The notes under the pieces were generated by a model. The model made no database searches. It was not told where the DNA came from and saw only the letters and a program-made list of their open reading frames with translations. Source: Planctomycetaceae bacterium UBA6894 (GTDB lineage Bacteria; Planctomycetota; Planctomycetia; Gemmatales; Gemmataceae). Taken from it: 5,042 nt of DNA. The translations under genes were made by a program, and so were the position numbers. Below, piece by piece: positions 1 through 5,042 of this stretch (position 1 is its first letter; each line of letters begins with the position of its first letter). Where the stretch lies: NCBI GenBank assembly GCA_002451275.1, contig DKBS01000033.1:5425-10466 (forward strand), in the 5' to 3' direction.

Positions 1-92
1 CCCCCCGCCAGCGTGGCCAAACCCGCCGCGGTCATGGATTGTAGAAACTCCCGGCGCTGGCGGGCGCGATCCGCCCTCTTGGAATGGCCCAT
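1..92 (-). CDS. DUF1501 family protein with Tat signal, N-terminal fragment (cut by window edge)
   Basis: Only the first 30 codons are in the window; the gene continues beyond position 1. The reading frame gives a basic N-terminus, then QRREFLQS with the twin arginines at residues 13-14, followed by a short hydrophobic stretch (MTAAGLATLAG). This is a twin-arginine export signal of the RRxFLx type. DUF1501 (PF07394) proteins commonly begin this way and are very often encoded directly downstream of PSCyt1/DUF1549/DUF1553 proteins, which is the arrangement here, 29 bases after the upstream stop. The family is related to sulfatase/alkaline phosphatase-fold proteins, but its reaction is not established. 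An in-frame ATG at 110 would add six residues (MYRGST), but it has no ribosome site, whereas the ATG at 92 follows AGGGG by seven bases. The family call rests on the signal motif and context only, since the diagnostic domain is outside the window. Another Tat-exported protein is possible. Confidence 0.75.
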   Translation of the reverse strand, partial: MGHSKRADRARQRREFLQSMTAAGLATLAG

Positions 93-99
93 GGTTGAA

Positions 100-104
100 C
101 CCCT
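100..104 (-). promoter_or_regulatory. Shine-Dalgarno site for the DUF1501 gene
   Basis: On the minus strand AGGGG is followed by a seven-base spacer (TTCAACC) and the ATG at 92. It lies in the short gap after the stop of the PSCyt gene and inside the longer alternative reading from the ATG at 110, so it decides in favour of the shorter start. Confidence 0.55.
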
Positions 105-121
105 GTACATGATTTTGGTGC

Positions 122-2056
122 TTAGCGGATGATCTGGAATTCGGGCAGCATGAAGATGGTCCAAAGGAAATCGGCGACGGTGTCCTCCGTCGGCTGGGCC
201 CCCAGGATTTCGGCGGCGACCTGAAGTTCCCCGCTGGTGGGCCGGCGATTGAGGGCGCGCCCGTAGACCAGCGTCGCCCACTCGGCCGGGCCGGCCCCGG
301 GATTTTCCTTACGCATGGTTGCCGCGCCGTTTGCCAGCAACTGGGTCATCTCCCTGCCGTTGGCGAGGTCGATCGCCTGGAGCGTGGTCAACAGGTCGGG
401 CCGCGTGGTAACCACCTGCTCACGGTTGGGACGGCCCAGTGAACGGGTGAGTGCGTCAGCGTTCATCAGCGAGGCGCGCACCTGACGGCGCTCTTGGGGA
501 GTGCTGTCGGTCCATGCCGGGTACTTCAGCAGCGCGGCCGGCTTTTGCGGGCCGGTGGCAGTCACCTGCCAGATGGCGTCGAGGAACTGCTCGGCGGACA
601 TGCGCTTCAGTTCGGGGCCACGGAATAGCATAGCGGCACCGGGCACCTCATCGCTGTGCAGCGCCGGGGCTGACTGGTAGGCGCGCGAGGTTGCGATATG
701 TTCGAGGAGCTTTTTGATGTCGAAGCGATTCTCCGCGAAGTAACCCCCCAGATAATCCAGCAGATCGGCATCGAAGGGCGGATTGGCCATCACATCCACA
801 GGGTGGACGATGCCGCGACCCATCAGGCGTTGCCACACGCGGTTGACCATGGTGCGGGCAAAGCGGCCGTTCCTCTCATGGGTGACCAGGTCGGCCAGTT
901 GCTCCAGGCGCTTTTCCCGGGGCTGGGATGCATCGATGGTGCCTAGTTGGGGGAACAGGAATCCGGGGGACGCCTTGCGACCCTGAGGCTTGTCACAGCG
1001 GTGAACCTCGAGGGGTGACTTGGCGATGACGGCGGCAAGGCTGTAGGCGTCCTCGAGCTTCCAGGTGTCGATAAAGCTGTCATGGCACGAGGCGCACTTC
1101 ATGTTGATGCCGAAGAACACCTGCGAGACATTCTGCGAGAACTGCAGCTCGGTCACCTGGCTGGCGTTGACATTGCCGCGCCACTGGATGCCGTGGATGA
1201 AGCCCTCGCTACCGGATTCGGCCTTCGGGCTGATCAGTTCACGCACCATCCGGTCGTAGGGCTTGTTGTCCAGAAGCGCTTGGTAGATCCAGGCGCTGAT
1301 CTGCTTGCGGCCGCCGTCGATGAAACCGGTGCCGGCGTAGTCGTTGCGGAGCAGGTCATTCCAGAAGGTGAGCCAGTGTTCGGCGTAGGGACGCGGGTCT
1401 GCCAACATGCGCTGGATGGCCAAGGTCCTCCTGTGGGAAGGGGCATCCGCCAGGAACTTTTCCTGTTCGCGGGGAGTGGGTAACTGGCCCACCAGGTCGA
1501 GGTAGACGCGGCGAAGGAAGGTCGCATCGTCCACCGGCTGGGGCACCGGCTGCTTGTTGCGGGCGTGGTAGGCGTCGAGAATGCGGTCAATCGGGTGCTC
1601 ACGCCCCTCCAAAGGTGCGGGGAGAGTGACGCTGCGGGGTTCGAGCGGGGGCACATAGTTGCTGGACTTGAAGCTGTAACCGGGCTCCCATGGGAGCCCC
1701 TGGTCAATCCAGGCCTTGAGGAGTTCCACCTGCTTGGCGGTGAGGCGGTCCCCCTTGGGTGGCATGCGGTGGTCGGGTTTGTCGCTGATCACCCGCTCGA
1801 TGAGATCGCTCTTGGAGGATTTACCCGGCTGGACCGCCATGGATTTCAGGATTTCCTCCCGGGTGTCCATGGAGAAAGAGCCCTTGTACTTGCCGTTGGT
1901 GTGGCATTCGGCGCAGCGCAGCTTGATGATGGGCGCGACGTTGTGGGCGAAGTCGATGGGGGCGGGATCCTTGGCCCGGGCTGTCAGGCAGGTCAATACG
2001 GGCAGGATCAGCAGGCAAACCCGCCCAATAGCATTCGATCTCCCAAGTAAATACAC
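122..2056 (-). CDS. Exported haem-binding PSCyt1-DUF1549-DUF1553 protein
   Basis: This is a 644-residue protein from the GTG at 2056 to the TAA at 122-124. Residues 1-28 look like a Sec signal peptide: GR, then a hydrophobic core VCLLILPVL, with cleavage likely after ARA. A PSCyt1-type cytochrome domain follows, with CAECH at 48-52 and RMPPKG at 97-102, whose Met could be the distal haem ligand. DUF1549 (about 152-344) has the typical HPIDR, RRVYLDLVGQLPT and HWLTFWNDLLRNDY stretches and a second haem motif, CASCH, at 321-325. A CDKP-containing linker leads into DUF1553 (about 392-642), with MVNRVWQRLMGRG, GRPNREQVVTTRP and the C-terminal LPEFQ motif. No lectin-like insert is present, so the protein is shorter than many family members. 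The family abounds in Planctomycetota and Verrucomicrobiota; a role in periplasmic electron transfer or polymer breakdown has been supposed but is unproven. The same frame stays open to a TTG at 2134, giving 670 residues. The GTG is preferred because of its GGAG site and signal peptide. The DUF1501 gene follows 29 bases downstream. Confidence 0.93.
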   Translation of the reverse strand: MYLLGRSNAIGRVCLLILPVLTCLTARAKDPAPIDFAHNVAPIIKLRCAECHTNGKYKGSFSMDTREEILKSMAVQPGKSSKSDLIERVISDKPDHRMPPKGDRLTAKQVELLKAWIDQGLPWEPGYSFKSSNYVPPLEPRSVTLPAPLEGREHPIDRILDAYHARNKQPVPQPVDDATFLRRVYLDLVGQLPTPREQEKFLADAPSHRRTLAIQRMLADPRPYAEHWLTFWNDLLRNDYAGTGFIDGGRKQISAWIYQALLDNKPYDRMVRELISPKAESGSEGFIHGIQWRGNVNASQVTELQFSQNVSQVFFGINMKCASCHDSFIDTWKLEDAYSLAAVIAKSPLEVHRCDKPQGRKASPGFLFPQLGTIDASQPREKRLEQLADLVTHERNGRFARTMVNRVWQRLMGRGIVHPVDVMANPPFDADLLDYLGGYFAENRFDIKKLLEHIATSRAYQSAPALHSDEVPGAAMLFRGPELKRMSAEQFLDAIWQVTATGPQKPAALLKYPAWTDSTPQERRQVRASLMNADALTRSLGRPNREQVVTTRPDLLTTLQAIDLANGREMTQLLANGAATMRKENPGAGPAEWATLVYGRALNRRPTSGELQVAAEILGAQPTEDTVADFLWTIFMLPEFQIIR

Positions 2057-2063
2057 GGTGACA

Positions 2064-2067
2064 CTCC
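2064..2067 (-). promoter_or_regulatory. Shine-Dalgarno site for the PSCyt/DUF1553 gene
   Basis: GGAG on the minus strand is followed by seven bases (TGTCACC) and the GTG start at 2056. The spacing is ideal and the start places the N-terminus just ahead of the signal peptide. The alternative TTG at 2134 lacks a purine-rich site at the right distance: the nearest, AGGGG, is about 12 bases away. Confidence 0.6.
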
Positions 2068-2077
2068 GGGGGCCGGG

Positions 2078-2093
2078 CAGGCGGCAACGCCTG
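2078..2093 (-). other. Small perfect hairpin in the leader of the PSCyt gene
   Basis: On the minus strand CAGGCG-TTGC-CGCCTG forms a perfect six-base-pair GC-rich stem with a four-base loop. It lies between the candidate transcription start (about 2102) and the GGAG ribosome site, ending ten bases upstream of that site. There is no T-run after it, so it is not an intrinsic terminator. It could stabilise the mRNA 5' end or affect initiation, or it could be chance in GC-rich DNA. Confidence 0.4.
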
Positions 2094-2108
2094 ATAAACA
2101 ATGCCCCC

Positions 2109-2114
2109 AGTATA
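2109..2114 (-). promoter_or_regulatory. Candidate -10 element for the PSCyt-DUF1501 operon
   Basis: The minus strand reads TATACT, five of six matches to the sigma-70 consensus TATAAT, in an otherwise GC-rich stretch just downstream of the protease terminator. Transcription would start near 2102, giving a leader of about 46 bases before the GTG. The -35 is not clear: TTGAAA (five of six matches) is present, but only 14 bases upstream, which is too short for a classical spacer. At a 17-base spacing the hexamer is a poor CGTTTG. Promoter recognition in this phylum is little known, so this remains a candidate. Confidence 0.35.
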
Positions 2115-2125
2115 CCCCACCAGGC

Positions 2126-2138
2126 CCGTTTCAAACGG
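2126..2138. promoter_or_regulatory. 13-bp perfect palindrome, possible operator over the -35 region
   Basis: CCGTTT-C-AAACGG is a perfect inverted repeat with six-base arms and one central base. It begins 11 bases upstream of the TATACT element, so it covers the area where a -35 would sit. Such a position suits binding of a dimeric repressor or activator. No regulator gene is in the window and no second copy was seen. A chance palindrome cannot be ruled out. Confidence 0.35.
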
Positions 2139-2151
2139 ATCGATACCCCTC

Positions 2152-2203
2152 AAAAAAATCCCCCTGAAAGGAACCGGGGGACGAGTCGGCTCCTTCCAGG
2201 GGG
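2152..2203 (-). terminator. Strong Rho-independent terminator of the protease gene
   Basis: Read on the minus strand, the arms at 2203-2188 (CCCCCTGGAAGGAGCC) and 2175-2160 (GGTTCCTTTCAGGGGG) pair over 16 positions with only two G-U wobbles. They enclose a 12-base loop, and the second arm is followed by A and seven T (2158-2152). It starts 40 bases after the protease stop codon and has no T-run in the opposite orientation. It therefore ends the protease transcript and separates it from the PSCyt-DUF1501 unit. Confidence 0.88.
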
Positions 2204-2243
2204 AAAGTTTGGGCTGGGTAGTTTTTCCCGGGCTGTACGTGGA

Positions 2244-5042
2244 TCAGAAAACCCGTTTGCGCACACCGGTGGTCTCATCTAACAGGCGGGACCAAATGGC
2301 TTGGTCCATCTGGGACACCATGCGGGCCCTCGCGGCGGCAGGGGCCGGGAGTCTGGACGGGGGTGCCTGCTGAAAACCGGGCTCGAGGGCAACAGCCGGG
2401 GCTGGTTCCGATTGGACCGAGAGGAGGGCGCCACCCTTCCAGATATTGGTCACCCCCACTTCCTTGACCGTTGCGGATGCGCGAAGATTGGGGCGGGCCG
2501 CCACCTTGGCCGCGTTTCCGGCTGGTTGCGCCTGCGCGTTGAACTCCAGGGTCCAGTTCACCAGCTTTCCAGAGTCGCGGAACTTCGTGTCGCCTACCAC
2601 CAAGGTCCAGCCACCGCGGGCGTTCTGGCCGTTCAGACGGGCCAGACTGACTTCGGGCCGGAACGAGCCATTGAAGGGTGCCACACCCTCCCGGATTGCC
2701 ACGGAGGCCTGATCATCCAGCACCGTGGCGGTGAAGTTGTCGCCGGTACCACCCCGCCCCGACACCAGGGAATAGTACTCGAAGCGCGGCGACATCAGCA
2801 CGATATTCAGGTCGCCTACCGCCGTGTGCTCTATGTTGAGCTTCACATTCAGGTCGGTGATCTTGATATCCTTGTCCACCCAGATGGTGGACATGATGTA
2901 GCGCATGTCACCGATGGCGAATTCGCGGTTGCTGGTGAACTCCTGGCCACCGGGGCCGACCTGCCAGGACATCCCATAATTGTCATTGGACTGGCCGTTG
3001 CGACCATCACCATTTTGGTCCATCCGGTTGCCGGAACGGTCGGCGATGTTGGGGCCGACAGTCACCGCGTAAGCACCGTTAGCCGCCATCGGCTTGAAGG
3101 AGACCACGAACCGCGTGTTGCCGAAACCCTCAACGGCCTGGACCGAATCGGCAGCGTATTTACCCTGGGGCCCATCGATCACCACATCGTCGGCGGTGAA
3201 GGAGGCCAAATCGACCGGTTCGGAGAAGGTCAGGGTGACGCCGGTGGCGACGCCCTCGGTCAGGTTGAAGAACCCGTTGATGATCTTGGCTCCGGTGACA
3301 TCGGCGGGCGGCTTGACCACCCACTCGGTGGAGAAGGCATCCTCGGCTTCGCCGTTGACACCATTGCCGTTCTGGTCCATCGGGTTGCCAGCCGCGTCAT
3401 TGACCTGGGGACCCACCTTCAAGGTGTAGGTGCCGACATCCTTGAGCGTGGAGCCGAAGGTGATGGAGAACTGCCTGTTCCCCGTGCCGTTGACCACACG
3501 GACTGAGGTGACAGCGACAGGACCGTTGGGGCCCTGGAGAGCCACATCAGCCGGGGTGAAACTGGCCGGGGTGACCGCCTCGGAGAAGTTCAGCCTGACA
3601 CCTGCCACAAGACCGCCCTGAAGGATCCATTGGCCCGATGTGACCTTGGCGCCCGCGGTATCGGCGGGGGGCTGGGAGTTGACCACCCAGTTGGCGGACC
3701 AGGTGTCGGACGATTCACCGTTGACGCCGTTTGCGTTCTGGTCCATCGGGTTGCCGGCCGCATCCAGAACAGCCGGGCCGACCGTGAGGGTGTAGGTGCC
3801 AGCCACCGTCAGCGCGGGGAACGCGACCGTGAATTGCGTGTTACCCGACCCGGCCACTGCCTGTACCGAGGAGACAGAAATCGTGCCGGCGGGACCGGTC
3901 AGCACGACATCGTGCAGGGTGAAACTGGCGGGGTCGATGGACTCGGAGAAGGTCAAGGAGGCACCGGTCGCCTGCCTGTTGGTCAGCGTGAACGTGCCAG
4001 CCGTGACCCTGGCCCCGGCCTTGTCCGCCGGGGGCGGGCTGACCACCCAGTCAGCCGACCAGGTATCGGAAGCTTCCCCGTTGACCCCGTTGGCATTCTG
4101 GTCCATCGGGTTGCCAGCAGTATCGTTGACCTGTGGGCCCACCTTGAGGGTGTAGGTTCCCGTGGCGTTCAGGGCCGCGAAGGCAACGGTGAATCTGGTG
4201 TTGCCACTGCCGGCTACTACCTGAACCGAGGTGACGGAGAGCGAGCCCGATGGGCCGGTCAGCGAGATATCGGCAGTGGTGAAGCTGGCGGGGTCGATCG
4301 CCTCGGAGAAGGTCAGCGTGGCCCCGGCTGCCTGGCCCCCGGTCTGCGTGAAGGCACCACTGGAGATCCTGGCCCCGGTGACATCCGGCCCCGGGTTGTT
4401 GTTGACTCCCAGTAATTTGGCAACATTCATCCGGCGACCGCCCCCGCCAACATAGTTGTTCAGGGTGGAGACCGTGTCCGCGCTCTGGTACAGGGCGCTG
4501 ATCACTTCCTTGTAGGTGGCGTTGGGGTTGGCATCCCAGTAGAGGCTAAGGGCGCCGGCCACATGGGGCGTGGCCATGGAAGTGCCACTGTAGGAACCGT
4601 ACCTGTTACTGGGAAGCGTGCTGAGGATGTTGACCCCGGGGGCGGCGATGTCCACCGTGTTGACGCCGTAATTGGAGAAGTAAGCCAGGTTGTCGAGATG
4701 GTCCACCGCCGCGACGGCGACGATGTTATCGTAGTTGTAGCCGGAGGGATAACTGGTCGTGCTGTCGTTGTTCTGGCTATCGTTGCCGGCCGCGGCGACA
4801 AAGATGTGGCCCTGGGTGGCGGCGTTGGAGATAGCCCTGCCCAGCGTGGCGTCGAAGGGACCGCCACCCCAACTGTTGTTGGACAGCCTGGCGCCATTGG
4901 CCACCGCATAATTCACCGCGTCGATGGCCCCGGAGAGATAGCCGCTGCCATCGGCTCCGAGGAACTTGAGGGGCATGATCTTCGCACGCCAATTCACCCC
5001 GGCAACGCCTACACCGTTGTTGCCCACCGCGCCGATGGTGCC
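2244..5042 (-). CDS. Secreted subtilisin-like (S8) protease with four Ig-like repeats and a P-domain, 5' end missing
   Basis: The visible part is 932 residues in frame from the window edge to the TGA at 2244-2246. It opens with GTIGAVGNNGVGVAGV, which in subtilases directly follows the catalytic His motif HGTHVA. The catalytic Asp and His, propeptide and signal are therefore upstream of the window, and the GTG at 5027 is not a start. Visible S8 features are NNSWGG (55-60), the oxyanion-hole Asn in AAAGND (Asn87), DIAAPG (131-136) and the catalytic Ser155 in GTSMATPHVAGA. Residues 220-695 are four tandem repeats of about 120 residues resembling bacterial Ig-like domains, each ending in a calcium-loop-like DQNxNG motif. 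Residues 698-835 are a proprotein convertase P-domain, with the diagnostic GGWTLVVGDTKFRDSGKL and NWTLEF end. A 97-residue Pro/Ala-rich tail follows, with no recognised sorting signal. The protein probably cuts proteins outside the cell. The P-domain is expected to aid folding or substrate binding. Its exact substrate cannot be told. Confidence 0.95.
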   Translation of the reverse strand, partial: GTIGAVGNNGVGVAGVNWRAKIMPLKFLGADGSGYLSGAIDAVNYAVANGARLSNNSWGGGPFDATLGRAISNAATQGHIFVAAAGNDSQNNDSTTSYPSGYNYDNIVAVAAVDHLDNLAYFSNYGVNTVDIAAPGVNILSTLPSNRYGSYSGTSMATPHVAGALSLYWDANPNATYKEVISALYQSADTVSTLNNYVGGGGRRMNVAKLLGVNNNPGPDVTGARISSGAFTQTGGQAAGATLTFSEAIDPASFTTADISLTGPSGSLSVTSVQVVAGSGNTRFTVAFAALNATGTYTLKVGPQVNDTAGNPMDQNANGVNGEASDTWSADWVVSPPPADKAGARVTAGTFTLTNRQATGASLTFSESIDPASFTLHDVVLTGPAGTISVSSVQAVAGSGNTQFTVAFPALTVAGTYTLTVGPAVLDAAGNPMDQNANGVNGESSDTWSANWVVNSQPPADTAGAKVTSGQWILQGGLVAGVRLNFSEAVTPASFTPADVALQGPNGPVAVTSVRVVNGTGNRQFSITFGSTLKDVGTYTLKVGPQVNDAAGNPMDQNGNGVNGEAEDAFSTEWVVKPPADVTGAKIINGFFNLTEGVATGVTLTFSEPVDLASFTADDVVIDGPQGKYAADSVQAVEGFGNTRFVVSFKPMAANGAYAVTVGPNIADRSGNRMDQNGDGRNGQSNDNYGMSWQVGPGGQEFTSNREFAIGDMRYIMSTIWVDKDIKITDLNVKLNIEHTAVGDLNIVLMSPRFEYYSLVSGRGGTGDNFTATVLDDQASVAIREGVAPFNGSFRPEVSLARLNGQNARGGWTLVVGDTKFRDSGKLVNWTLEFNAQAQPAGNAAKVAARPNLRASATVKEVGVTNIWKGGALLSVQSEPAPAVALEPGFQQAPPSRLPAPAAARARMVSQMDQAIWSRLLDETTGVRKRVF
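2538..2951 (-). other. P-domain coding segment of the protease
   Basis: Residues 698-835 of the visible protein match the P_proprotein (PF01483) pattern: ITDLNVKLNIEHTAVGDLNIVLMSP near the start, LNGQNARGGWTLVVGD, then DSGKLVNWTLEF at the end. In most P-domain subtilases this domain sits directly after the catalytic domain. Here the four Ig-like repeats lie between them, which argues for a separate role such as binding or processing rather than simple stabilisation of the catalytic fold. That last point is inference. Confidence 0.85.
2958..4385 (-). repeat. Four in-frame tandem repeats (about 120 codons each) in the protease gene
   Basis: The units are about 4385-4038, 4028-3678, 3665-3315 and 3305-2958. 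Each starts with a D-x-x-GA-[RK] segment, has LTFSE or a close variant, PASFT or ASFT, a G-x-G-N-x-x-F core, a TYTLKVGP-like strand, and the block GNPMDQNxNGxNGE. A 20-base stretch encoding GNPMDQN is identical in the first three units (4096-4115, 3736-3755, 3370-3389) and altered in the fourth (from 3013), giving periods of about 360, 366 and 357 bases. The first three units are close to each other and the last has diverged (GNRMDQNGDGRNGQ). The D-x-N-x-[ND]-G pattern resembles EF-hand or thrombospondin-type calcium loops, so calcium-stiffened spacer domains are likely. Such repeats are frequent in surface and secreted proteins of the Planctomycetota-Verrucomicrobiota group. Confidence 0.9.

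Noticed and set aside
1988..1990. Possible lipoprotein cysteine in the PSCyt signal peptide (VLTC)
   Set aside because: The residue before Cys is Thr and the one before that Leu, which is a poor lipobox. ARA a few residues later is a better signal peptidase I site.
1565..2050. Plus-strand open frame of 161 codons opposite the PSCyt1 region
   Set aside because: The minus strand here carries the conserved haem motif and signal peptide. The plus-strand product shows no domain or upstream signals.
2078..2093. Leader hairpin as a terminator or attenuator
   Set aside because: The stem has no following T-run and no alternative pairing or leader peptide was seen, so it is listed only as a hairpin.
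2301..3506. Long plus-strand open frame of 401 codons opposite the protease gene
   Set aside because: It is the antisense shadow of GC-rich repeat DNA. Its translation has periodic low-complexity His/Gly/Val content mirroring the repeats and no recognisable domain, while the minus strand encodes a clear subtilase with P-domain.
3630..4415. Plus-strand open frame of 261 codons rich in Gly and Arg
   Set aside because: It mirrors the Ig-like repeats in the wrong strand, with the same 360-base periodicity and no ribosome site. It is not an independent gene.
5025..5027. GTG as a possible start of the protease
   Set aside because: The frame is open to the window edge and the residues before it (GTIGA) continue the conserved subtilase sequence that follows the catalytic His, so this GTG codes for an internal Val.

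Overview
The window holds parts of three protein genes, all on the minus strand, so it is read from position 5042 down to 1. The DNA is GC-rich. The gene content is a PSCyt1/DUF1549/DUF1553 haem-binding protein followed immediately by a DUF1501 protein with a Tat signal. This pairing is typical of the Planctomycetota-Verrucomicrobiota group. The CDKP-containing link between DUF1549 and DUF1553 and the lack of an inserted lectin-like domain make Verrucomicrobiota the better guess. That assignment is inference from remembered family patterns, not from a search.

Layout in transcription order: (1) 5042-2244 is the 3' part of a large secreted subtilisin-like (S8) protease gene. The window opens just downstream of where the catalytic His motif should lie, so Asp and His are off the edge, while the oxyanion-hole Asn and catalytic Ser are visible. 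The protease domain is followed by four tandem repeats of about 120 residues (Ig-like, each ending in a DQNxNGxNG calcium-loop-like motif), a proprotein convertase P-domain, and an unrecognised 97-residue tail. (2) 2243-2057 is an intergenic region with a strong intrinsic terminator for the protease gene. It also has a candidate promoter (TATACT), a perfect 13-bp palindrome in its -35 area, and a short leader hairpin. (3) 2056-122 is a 644-residue exported protein with PSCyt1, DUF1549 and DUF1553 domains and two CxxCH haem motifs. A GTG start with a good Shine-Dalgarno sequence and a signal peptide is favoured over the longer TTG reading. (4) 92-1 is the first 30 codons of a Tat-exported DUF1501 protein, starting 29 bases after the previous stop, so the two form an operon.

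The terminator suggests the protease is a separate transcription unit from the PSCyt/DUF1501 pair. All three products are predicted to be exported. The cytochrome-like protein and the DUF1501 protein probably act together in the periplasm, but their biochemical role is not known. There is no RNA gene, CRISPR array, mobile element or clearly novel multi-gene system here. The points most worth a second look are the compact regulatory layout between the two transcription units and the mosaic repeat array of the protease.
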